Shown in pieces: positions 1 through 5,197 of a stretch of DNA of 13,788 nucleotides. Position numbers and translations under genes: made by a program. The notes beneath the pieces were generated by a model. That model saw only the letters and a list, made by a program, of their open reading frames with translations, was not told where the DNA came from and did not search any database. The number at the start of each line of letters is the position of its first letter. The first letter of the stretch is position 1. The DNA lies in NCBI GenBank assembly GCA_030622395.1, contig JAUXGF010000012.1, forward strand, positions 1 to 13,788. The letters run 5' to 3'. Source of the stretch: Calditrichaceae bacterium. Lineage in GTDB: Bacteria; Calditrichota; Calditrichia; Calditrichales; Calditrichaceae.

Positions 1-60
1 CACGAAGACACAAAGACACTAAGAAATAATTAATTTTTAAATACTTAGAGCCTTTGTGGC
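1..60. repeat. octamer-type inverted-repeat element, copy 1 (left end may continue outside the window)
   Basis: The left part is a degenerate 8-bp tandem (CACGAAGA, CACAAAGA, CACTAAGA). Positions 9-23 (CACAAAGACACTAAG) match the reverse complement of 44-58 at 12 of 15 positions, so the element is an imperfect inverted repeat around an AT-rich centre. The 28 nt at 28-55 recur exactly at 10611-10638. It opens a 498-bp gene-free region at the left edge made almost entirely of repeats: this element, hairpin modules at 95-116 and 133-158, a heptamer array at 267-371 and GC-rich hairpins at 377-398 and 475-491. I see no gene in 1-498. Confidence 0.75.
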
Positions 61-84
61 TACTATTTTGAAAGGTCACTTTAA

Positions 85-176
85 CTTACCCCTCTAATCC
101 CGAATTTTCGGGACTTTTGGATCAAATCTTTCCCCTTCCCTATTGTATTAGGGAAGGGTTAGGGATGGGTAAGAAA
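85..176. repeat. two hairpin repeat modules (CTAATCCC type and CCCTTCCCT type), copy 1
   Basis: Module one is 95-116; it contains CCCGAATTTTCGGG (stem CCCGAA/TTCGGG) and recurs identically at 10776-10797. Module two is 133-158, a 10-bp perfect stem (CCCTTCCCTA, loop TTGTAT, TAGGGAAGGG), followed by TTAGGGATGGGTAAG; it recurs at 10902-10940 with a slightly different loop. Both resemble the larger inverted-repeat family seen at 12695-12843. Confidence 0.75.
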
Positions 177-266
177 AAGCGGCGGGAGCATCCATCCCTG
201 TCCCTTAGGAACACGCTTCTTTTGTTGAGATAAAAATTTAATATATTATTGTATTAAATCAAATAT

Positions 267-371
267 CTTCCCAATTCCTAATTCCTACTTCCTACTTATA
301 ACTTCTTACTTCCCAATTCCTACTTCTTACTTCTTACTTCTTACTTCTTACTTCTTACTTCTTACTTCTCG
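267..371. repeat. heptamer tandem array, CTTCCTA family (15 units)
   Basis: Reading from 267 in steps of 7, every unit is a variant of CTTCCTA: CTTCCCA, ATTCCTA (twice), CTTCCTA, CTTATAA, CTTCTTA, CTTCCCA, ATTCCTA, then six identical CTTCTTA and a terminal CTTCTCG. The register never slips. Related arrays lie at 1980-2028 and 11059-11100 in the same orientation. Confidence 0.9.
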
Positions 372-474
372 CGCCGTGCCCGCCGGCAGGCGGGGGCAGG
401 CGTCAACTCCAAATTTCATACCGCCCCGATGGGGCTTCCCACTTTTTGGGAGTATTTTTGTCTACAAACATTTC

Positions 475-491
475 GTCCGCCTGAGGCGGAC
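475..491. repeat. GC-rich hairpin just downstream of the AlkP gene
   Basis: A perfect 7-bp stem, GTCCGCC / GGCGGAC, with loop TGA lies 7 nt beyond the stop of the 499-1875 gene. It has no T-run on either side, so it is not a typical terminator. It resembles the other short GC-rich palindromes of the window, such as 377-398. Confidence 0.6.
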
Positions 492-498
492 TAAAGAA

Positions 499-1875
499 TT
501 AACAAACAGTTTCCATATCATCCGGAATCGGAACTTCAAGCGCGCTTAATATAATTGAAGCTATATGGGCGATTGACAGGCGTTTGTCCGGCAGCAATTT
601 GTTGCGCATTAAAATAAAAGCATCGTCAAAAGTATGTGTTCCGTTAAACACGGTTTTTTCAAATAAATTTTCACGCCATAAATTACCTTTTAAATCGTAC
701 CCATAATGACCAAGCGCTATCATGTCGGGAGTGGAATTTAATCTTTTACTATTCCCGCTTAAATTTATTCCATTTACATTGCCCGCTGAAAAAATTTGCC
801 TTTTTTGTTTGCTTTGTCCGCTTAACTGTTCGCTGAACAGAACATCTTTTACAACAGGCTGCCTGTTTTCAGGATCGCGTAATTCAAAAAGAATTTGCTT
901 TATTCTTTGGCGGGTTTGCTCATAATCCACACCCGGTTTAACAACGCCGTTTTTTTCTCTCCCCTGTAAATTGATGTAAATCCTGCCCGGATAAAGACTG
1001 TAGGCTGAACTTTCCGGATGCATATCGGCAAGGGTTTGAGGATTGGATTTAGTAAAACGCAGTAAACCCTTTTCCCACAGCCAGCGATTAATGCAGACTT
1101 CCTTTTTTAAAGTAGTAAAGCCATGATCGGAAAGCAGCAGCAATTCCATATCATCAGGTATTGTTTGGATAATTTCAGCAATCATGCAGTCGATCTTTTG
1201 GTAAAAATCAAAAAACAGCGGGGCGTATTCCGGATGATTATTTTCCATGTATTCCCATAGAAAATGGTGTAAGCGGTCGGTTTCCATTATGTGAGTCATA
1301 AAGAAATCCCATTTTTCCTGCCGCCAAAAATGCCGCATAGTTTCGATTCGCTTATCCAACACTGAATGCAATTGCCTGATAAAGGATATTAAATCCCGTT
1401 TAGCCGCTTCAGTATCAACGTCAATTTGATAGCCTCTTGCTTTTAGAATTTTACCGATTTCCGGCGGATACGTCCCTTTTAAAATATCGCTTCCTAAAAA
1501 CCCGCAAATAGAAATACCATTTACTTTACGCGGCGGATAAGTTAAAGGAACATTCATTACAAAAACCCTTTTGCCATGCTGAGACAGGTATTCCCAAAGC
1601 GTTTGACCCTGCAAATGATTGGATAAGGGGACGAACCATTCCAAAGTTTCGGGCGTACGGTCGACGAAACCAAATATACCGTGTCTGCTGGGAAATTTTC
1701 CAGTCATAAAAGAAGCCCAGGCAGCCGAGGAAACCGGCGGCAGAACCGAATCCATTTGCCGGAAATCGGATTGTTTAACCAACGCGGCAAAATTGGGCAT
1801 AAGTCCCCGATCAACCGCCTTTTTTAAAAAAGTAAACGGCGTACCGTCTAAGGCTAAAATAAAAATACGTTTCAT
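499..1875 (-). CDS. AlkP-superfamily phosphohydrolase (type I phosphodiesterase/phosphomutase-like), paralogue 1
   Basis: A predicted metal-dependent phosphoester hydrolase of the AlkP superfamily (the COG3379-like group); the substrate is unknown. The 458 residues keep the expected two-metal ligand set: D10 in ILALDGTP, D200 and H204 in ETDRLHHF, D250-H251 in LLSDHG, and H414 in GTHTFDD. The nucleophile position (PPVSSAAW, S49) is serine, where the neighbouring paralogue has threonine (PPITVPAW). The GKFPSRHGIFGF stretch at 59-70 is typical of the family. No signal peptide or membrane segment is evident, so it is probably cytoplasmic. Residues about 353-381 form a low-complexity insert, absent from the paralogue, containing a degenerate internal duplication (SAGNVNGINL / SGNSKRLNS). 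The C-terminus stops at PDDMETVC, shorter than the paralogue's tail. The ATG has only a weak upstream AGG. It follows paralogue 2 by 276 bp. Confidence 0.85.
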   Translation of the reverse strand: MKRIFILALDGTPFTFLKKAVDRGLMPNFAALVKQSDFRQMDSVLPPVSSAAWASFMTGKFPSRHGIFGFVDRTPETLEWFVPLSNHLQGQTLWEYLSQHGKRVFVMNVPLTYPPRKVNGISICGFLGSDILKGTYPPEIGKILKARGYQIDVDTEAAKRDLISFIRQLHSVLDKRIETMRHFWRQEKWDFFMTHIMETDRLHHFLWEYMENNHPEYAPLFFDFYQKIDCMIAEIIQTIPDDMELLLLSDHGFTTLKKEVCINRWLWEKGLLRFTKSNPQTLADMHPESSAYSLYPGRIYINLQGREKNGVVKPGVDYEQTRQRIKQILFELRDPENRQPVVKDVLFSEQLSGQSKQKRQIFSAGNVNGINLSGNSKRLNSTPDMIALGHYGYDLKGNLWRENLFEKTVFNGTHTFDDAFILMRNKLLPDKRLSIAHIASIILSALEVPIPDDMETVC

Positions 1876-1939
1876 AAATCAACGCCTAAAAAAATCCCTG
1901 TTCTATATTGTTTTGTGTGGGTATAAAAACATAGTACCA

Positions 1940-1976
1940 CCCCGTTCCACGGGAACTCCTGTGGAGTGTGACGGGG
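1940..1976. repeat. nested hairpin element in the AlkP intergenic region
   Basis: The outer stem is CCCCGT (1940-1945) with ACGGGG (1971-1976). The inner stem is TCCAC (1946-1950) with GTGGA (1961-1965). The core GGAACTCCTGTGGAG resembles GGGACTCCTGCGGAG at about 10663-10677, inside the 44-bp insert described there, so this is probably a dispersed element. Confidence 0.6.
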
Positions 1977-1979
1977 CTG

Positions 1980-2028
1980 CTTCCCAATTCCCAATTCCTA
2001 CTTCCTACTTCCTACTTCCTACTTCCTA
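1980..2028. repeat. heptamer tandem array, CTTCCTA family (7 units)
   Basis: Seven units in strict 7-bp register: CTTCCCA, ATTCCCA, ATTCCTA and four CTTCCTA, followed by a decayed CTTAAAA. The opening order CTTCCCA then ATTCC(C/T)A then ATTCCTA is the same as in the array at 267. It lies between the two AlkP genes; on the transcribed strand it reads as UAGGAAG repeats. Confidence 0.9.
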
Positions 2029-2083
2029 CTTAAAATATCGACAATCCCGATTTATTTATCAGGATCGATTTTGCCTCTAAGCG

Positions 2084-2135
2084 CCCACTCTCTCTTAAGT
2101 CCCATCCTTACTAAGGAGGGGATTTAGGGGTGGTT
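2084..2135. repeat. CCCCTAAATCCC-type inverted-repeat element, reverse orientation
   Basis: On the minus strand this reads CCCCTAAATCCCCTCC, a small stem (CCTTA/TAAGG at 2106-2116), then GGGACTT and AGAGTGGG. The same order of blocks occurs on the plus strand at 12695-12751. It lies just downstream of the AlkP gene that ends at 2152. Confidence 0.6.
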
Positions 2136-2151
2136 ACTGTGCTACACATCT

Positions 2152-3540
2152 TCAACCAAAGACTAAATCAATCACCCCACCTCCCACATCCTCCGGCACA
2201 GACATTCCCATCCTTTTTAAAACTGTTGGAACAACATCGAGAATATTGATCAATTCCTTCTTTTCTGGTTTGATATTTTCCCCTTTAATAATAAACACGC
2301 CGTTACGGGCATGATTAGCTCCATCGGGACCGATACCGCTTTTAAAAGTAAAAATAGTATTCATCCCTACATTTCCAATCGAACGCCGGCTTAAACCGCT
2401 AAAATAAACCAGCAAATCAGGCGGTATTCCATTTATCCGCCGGTATAGTTCCTGCGGCTTAAATACCTGGTTGCCAATATCAGCGCCTGATTCATCCTTC
2501 ATGCTTTCGATTTTTGATTTTAATTCATCGCGCAGCGCATCATATTCTTTAGCCGGAACAATTCCCTTCGGTTCCCGTCCTTTAACATTGATAAAACAGC
2601 GCCCATAGTAGCCCCCTTCTGCCCAGGCTCTCGTTTTATTCCAATCAACCATTTTTGAACTTAATTTAACTGACTGCCGGGGCTGTGCCTTTAGGACTAA
2701 ATATCCTTCTTTAATCAACCATTCATTAAAGCAAACGCCGCCCATCATAGTTTTAGCGCCATGATCCGAAACAATAATCACATCTGTAGTATTATCAAGT
2801 CGTTTCAGCAACGTGCCGATTTCGAAATCTAAATATTGATAATACTTTAATACCGCCTTTTCGTAGCGGTTCCCTTTTACATAATCCCGGCTATCGACCG
2901 CCTGATAATGCCAGAAGGCATGCTGGATGCGGTCAAGCCCGATTTCCACAAACATAAAAAAATCCCAGCGGCGCGTTTCCAGCATATAGCGTATAAATTT
3001 AAAGCGCGCCCGGGTCATATTGTAAATATCCTTAAGCAGCCTTTCTTTATTTTCAGTGCGAAAATCATCGGCGTCTATCATATAATCCGGCGCGATGCGC
3101 ATTAAATCATCCTTTAACCATTTCGGAAAAGTAAATTCTTTTTCCATAGAGGGGGTCATAATCCCGGATACCATATATCCTTTTAACGGCTTAACCGGAT
3201 AGGTTTGCGGGACGCCGATAACGATTGATGTTTTCCCTGCTTTAGTCATTAAATCCCATAGACGAGGTTCTTTCATTTGCCCGGAATCAGCCAAAGCCAA
3301 TTGATTATAATTATAGTTTTGACGATTTCGAAATCCGTATAAGCCGAGAGCGCCGGGACTTTTACCGCTCATCATAGCGCTCCAGGCGGGAACAGTAATT
3401 GGCGGGTCTGTACTGCGCATGGGAGCGCTAAAACCTTTATCAATTAAGGAAGCGATATTGGGCAGTTTATCTTTATATTTATCAAACACCAAACCCGGTT
3501 CGGCACAATCTAATCCGATTATGAATGTTTTTTTTGTCAT
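2152..3540 (-). CDS. AlkP-superfamily phosphohydrolase (type I phosphodiesterase/phosphomutase-like), paralogue 2
   Basis: A predicted cytoplasmic metal-dependent phosphohydrolase of the COG3379-like AlkP group, 462 residues from the chosen start; substrate unknown. Visible ligands are D11 in IIGLDCAEPG, nucleophile T49 in PPITVPAW, D203 and H207 in GLDRIQHAF, D259-H260 in IIVSDHGAK, and H410 in GANHARNG. Family stretches include EPRLWDLM, PQTYPVKPLKGYMVSG and a C-terminal VVPTVLKRMGMSVPEDVGG. The loop after the nucleophile reads SPGALGLYGF, without the HG found in paralogue 1. The reading frame stays open to 3645. I start at ATG 3540 because the conserved ILALDG-like strand begins there and the upstream part runs through a hairpin and a heptamer repeat. 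Ribosome-binding sequence is weak (AAGAAA). It probably follows the PHP gene after a 301-bp repeat-filled gap. Confidence 0.87.
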   Translation of the reverse strand: MTKKTFIIGLDCAEPGLVFDKYKDKLPNIASLIDKGFSAPMRSTDPPITVPAWSAMMSGKSPGALGLYGFRNRQNYNYNQLALADSGQMKEPRLWDLMTKAGKTSIVIGVPQTYPVKPLKGYMVSGIMTPSMEKEFTFPKWLKDDLMRIAPDYMIDADDFRTENKERLLKDIYNMTRARFKFIRYMLETRRWDFFMFVEIGLDRIQHAFWHYQAVDSRDYVKGNRYEKAVLKYYQYLDFEIGTLLKRLDNTTDVIIVSDHGAKTMMGGVCFNEWLIKEGYLVLKAQPRQSVKLSSKMVDWNKTRAWAEGGYYGRCFINVKGREPKGIVPAKEYDALRDELKSKIESMKDESGADIGNQVFKPQELYRRINGIPPDLLVYFSGLSRRSIGNVGMNTIFTFKSGIGPDGANHARNGVFIIKGENIKPEKKELINILDVVPTVLKRMGMSVPEDVGGGVIDLVFG

Positions 3541-3564
3541 AATATTTCTTGTGTTATCGTATAG

Positions 3565-3579
3565 TCCCGATTGTCGGGA
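3565..3579. repeat. CCCGA..TCGGG micro-palindrome
   Basis: A 6-bp stem TCCCGA/TCGGGA with loop TTG, 25 nt upstream of the AlkP start. Similar CCCGA..TCGGG hairpins occur at 99-112, 6680-6694 (reverse-type), 10780-10793 and 10830-10843. Confidence 0.55.
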
Positions 3580-3604
3580 AACGTAATGATAAATTATCAG
3601 CCTA

Positions 3605-3758
3605 AAATCACAAAACACAAAAACCAAAATACAAATAAATCTCAATTTACAAATCTCAATGACCCAAACATCTTACATCATCCTTTTTATTTTTGTAATT
3701 TGAAGTTTGAACATTGTTATTTATTTGTTATTTATGATTTGAAATTTGTCATTTTCAA
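3605..3758. repeat. paired heptamer arrays forming a large imperfect inverted repeat
   Basis: The left array (3605-3671) is A-rich: four heptamers (AAATCAC, AAAACAC, AAAAACC, AAAATAC), a 4-nt AAAT, then five more (from AAATCTC to CAAACAT). The right array (3692-3758) is T-rich: four heptamers (TTTGTAA, TTTGAAG, TTTGAAC, ATTGTTA), a 4-nt TTTA, then five more (TTTGTTA to TTTTCAA). The halves are roughly complementary around a 20-nt centre. The whole sits in the 301-bp gap between the PHP and AlkP genes, which otherwise holds only the hairpins at 3565-3579 and 3774-3833. Confidence 0.7.
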
Positions 3759-3773
3759 GACCAGTATTAATTT

Positions 3774-3833
3774 ACCCCGTTAAATAATATGTTTGCGCAT
3801 TTTCCAATCGTATTAATTTTTATTTAACAGGGT
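3774..3833. repeat. inverted repeat just after the PHP gene stop
   Basis: Arms 3774-3787 and 3820-3833 (ACCC.GTTAAATAA against TTATTTAAC.GGGT) pair over 13 of 14 positions around a 32-nt loop, 8 nt past the stop of the PHP gene. There is no T-run after the minus-strand hairpin, so it may be a 3'-end or processing structure rather than an intrinsic terminator. Confidence 0.5.
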
Positions 3834-3841
3834 GAATTTGT

Positions 3842-4708
3842 TTACTTGGGGATATTTTTACTTACACGTTTTTTAAGCTCATCAATAATTTTAACGGGCA
3901 CATGTAAATTACCCCGTCCGACGCCGGGTTGTATATCCGGTTTGGCTGCGCCATGGAAATCCGATCCTCCCGAAACAGCCAGATCATTTTTTTTGGCAAA
4001 TTCAAGCAGCCAGTTAGTAAAGTAACGGTCATGTGAGCAATAATATGCTTCAATGCCGTCTAAACCTAATTTTTTCAATTTCAATATTTCAGCGCCTGTT
4101 CTTTTGTAAGCGCTAAAGCCGAGGCTGATAGGATGGGCTAAGATTGCTAATCCTCCTGCCTGATGGATTAATTCGACAGCGGGTTCAATTTTCAACTTGC
4201 GTTTGGCGACATAAGCCGGGCAGCCCTTACTGAGATATTCCTTAAAAGCCTCATGAAATGACGACACTATCCCCTTTCGGACAAGTAAAGCCGCTGCATG
4301 AGGACGTCCTGCGCTTCCTTTGCCTACAATTTTTTCTAATTCGCTATAACTCACAGGCAGACCTAAGGCGCTTAATTTTTCAATGATTTCCCGGGCGCGG
4401 CTGACTCGGGCTTTTTTTAACAGGTCAAGCGTCCGGCATAATTCCTGATTTAAGGGATCAATAAACAATCCTACTAGATGTAAATGCCCTCTTCCCTTAA
4501 GTTGATATTCAATGCTTAATTCCACTCCCGCAATAACTTCAATCCCCTGCTTTTCGCCATAACTCCGGGCGGGTAAATTGGCGCCGACCTCATCGTGATC
4601 CGTAACGGCAATCACGCCAACATTCAATTTTTTAACGTAATCAATTAATTCCTGCGGTGAAAGAGCTCCGTCGGAAAAATTGGTGTGAAGGTGTAAATCA
4701 ACGAGCAT
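3842..4708 (-). CDS. PHP-domain phosphoesterase, RNase AM / TrpH (YciV) type
   Basis: A predicted cytoplasmic metal-dependent phosphoesterase. Known members of this family act as 5'-3' exoribonucleases on short RNA or as 3',5'-nucleoside bisphosphate phosphatases. The 288 residues match the family's usual length (about 280-295). The PHP motifs appear in order: HLHTNFSDG (H6, H8, D13), VTDHDE (D37, H38), GVELS (E63), GHLHLVGL (H75/H77), GRPHAA (H137), LAHP (H192) and GGSDFHG (D250, H252), so the three-metal site looks complete. The 130-190 segment (GRPHAAALLVRKG, PAYVAKRKL, AGGLAILAHP) is characteristic of TrpH/YciV. The ATG lies one base after the TAA of the upstream RHH gene, with an AGGA inside that gene's end, so translation is probably coupled. 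The AlkP paralogues follow. Confidence 0.88.
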   Translation of the reverse strand: MLVDLHLHTNFSDGALSPQELIDYVKKLNVGVIAVTDHDEVGANLPARSYGEKQGIEVIAGVELSIEYQLKGRGHLHLVGLFIDPLNQELCRTLDLLKKARVSRAREIIEKLSALGLPVSYSELEKIVGKGSAGRPHAAALLVRKGIVSSFHEAFKEYLSKGCPAYVAKRKLKIEPAVELIHQAGGLAILAHPISLGFSAYKRTGAEILKLKKLGLDGIEAYYCSHDRYFTNWLLEFAKKNDLAVSGGSDFHGAAKPDIQPGVGRGNLHVPVKIIDELKKRVSKNIPK

Positions 4709-4709
4709 T

Positions 4710-4922
4710 TTATAGGTATCCTAAATTTTCCAGACGCTTTGTAATTTCTTCAGTTTCGTCTTGTGATAAATTTTTATTTTCCTGCGGATCATTTTGATCT
4801 AAATAATCTTGAAGCACAAAGGTCACAAAATCATCTACGGAATTAAAAGCGGTTTTTTCCAAATAACTTTTTAGCTGACCAAATAAATGATCGGGGATAT
4901 TAACTTTTACGTCTTTTCCCAT
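4710..4922 (-). CDS. small ribbon-helix-helix (CopG-like) protein with a C-terminal RLENLGYL tail
   Basis: A 70-residue protein. Residues 4-9 (DVKVNI) look like the RHH strand, followed by helix 1 (about DHLFGQLKSYLEKTAF) and helix 2 (about VDDFVTFVLQDYLDQ), the usual RHH layout. An acidic linker leads to EEITKRLENLGYL. A similar R-L-x-x-L-G-Y tail is, to my knowledge, common at the C-termini of AlkP/sulfatase-superfamily enzymes and of some small RHH-like proteins; this is recalled, not checked. RHH proteins usually dimerise and bind DNA at inverted repeats, and one lies just upstream (4938-4954). AGAGG, 9 nt before the ATG, is a good ribosome-binding site. The gene leads the PHP and AlkP group and follows the terminator of the preceding operon. 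It could be an autoregulator or a partner protein of the AlkP enzymes. Confidence 0.8.
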   Translation of the reverse strand: MGKDVKVNIPDHLFGQLKSYLEKTAFNSVDDFVTFVLQDYLDQNDPQENKNLSQDETEEITKRLENLGYL

Positions 4923-4937
4923 TTTCTTAAACCTCTT

Positions 4938-4954
4938 ATTTCATTGTATGAAAT
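4938..4954. promoter_or_regulatory. candidate operator: dyad upstream of the RHH gene
   Basis: ATTTCAT-TGT-ATGAAAT is a perfect 7-bp dyad with a 3-bp spacer, 16 nt upstream of the RHH start codon and next to its ribosome-binding site. A further half-site-like TTTCAAT follows at 4954-4960. Position and symmetry suit autoregulation by the RHH protein; binding itself is inference. I could not identify a convincing -35/-10 pair here. Confidence 0.4.
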
Positions 4955-5004
4955 TTCAATGTATTATTAAAATAGATACTGGATAAAGAAACTTGATCAT
5001 CCCC

Positions 5005-5104
5005 GCATCCAGTAATCGGTAATCAGTAACCGGTAATCGGTATTCCCGCAAGGGCAGGATTTCCAACCAGCATCTTCCATTTTGCATCCAGTATCCAGTA
5101 TCCC
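5005..5104. repeat. heptamer arrays, GTAATCG and CCAGTAT families
   Basis: From 5005, steps of 7 give GCATCCA, GTAATCG, GTAATCA, GTAACCG, GTAATCG and GTATTCC. A second run at 5084-5104 gives GCATCCA, GTATCCA and GTATCCC. The second family is the reverse complement of the GATACTG array at 6554. A single GATACTG unit also occurs at 4975-4981. These fill most of the 275-bp gap between the terminator of the dehydrogenase operon and the RHH gene. Confidence 0.75.
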
Positions 5105-5152
5105 CGCAAAAGCGGGATTTACGATCCAACAAGTATCACATTTGCATAAAAC

Positions 5153-5179
5153 AAAAAAAGGCGGAACTGCTCCGCCTTT
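5153..5179 (-). terminator. rho-independent terminator of the dehydrogenase operon
   Basis: On the minus strand a perfect 9-bp stem (AAAGGCGGA / TCCGCCTTT) with a 5-nt loop (GCAGT) runs into seven consecutive T residues. It begins 18 nt past the stop codon of the gene ending at 5198, so it closes that transcript and separates it from the RHH-PHP-AlkP block. Confidence 0.92.
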
Positions 5180-5197
5180 AATCAAAAAAGATTTCTA

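Noticed and set aside
267..371. Regular repeat array that could be taken for a CRISPR
   Set aside because: Units are 7 bp with no spacers, and no cas gene is present; it is a simple tandem repeat.
437..458. Possible plus-strand terminator (TCCCA/TGGGA stem then TATTTTTG)
   Set aside because: The stem is only 5 bp, the T-run is offset, and no plus-strand gene precedes it in the window.
475..491. Terminator of the AlkP gene
   Set aside because: The hairpin is strong but no T-run follows on the minus strand; listed only as a repeat hairpin.
1619..2080. 153-codon open frame on the plus strand
   Set aside because: It is antisense to the AlkP gene and then translates the hairpin and heptamer array; no family resemblance.
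3541..3645. Upstream extension of the AlkP frame to an ATG at 3645
   Set aside because: The extra 35 residues run through a CCCGA hairpin and a heptamer array and precede the family's normal first strand; ATG 3540 fits better.
4997..5185. 62-codon open frame on the minus strand between the RHH and dehydrogenase genes
   Set aside because: It spans the terminator hairpin and two heptamer arrays, with no ribosome-binding site or recognisable fold.
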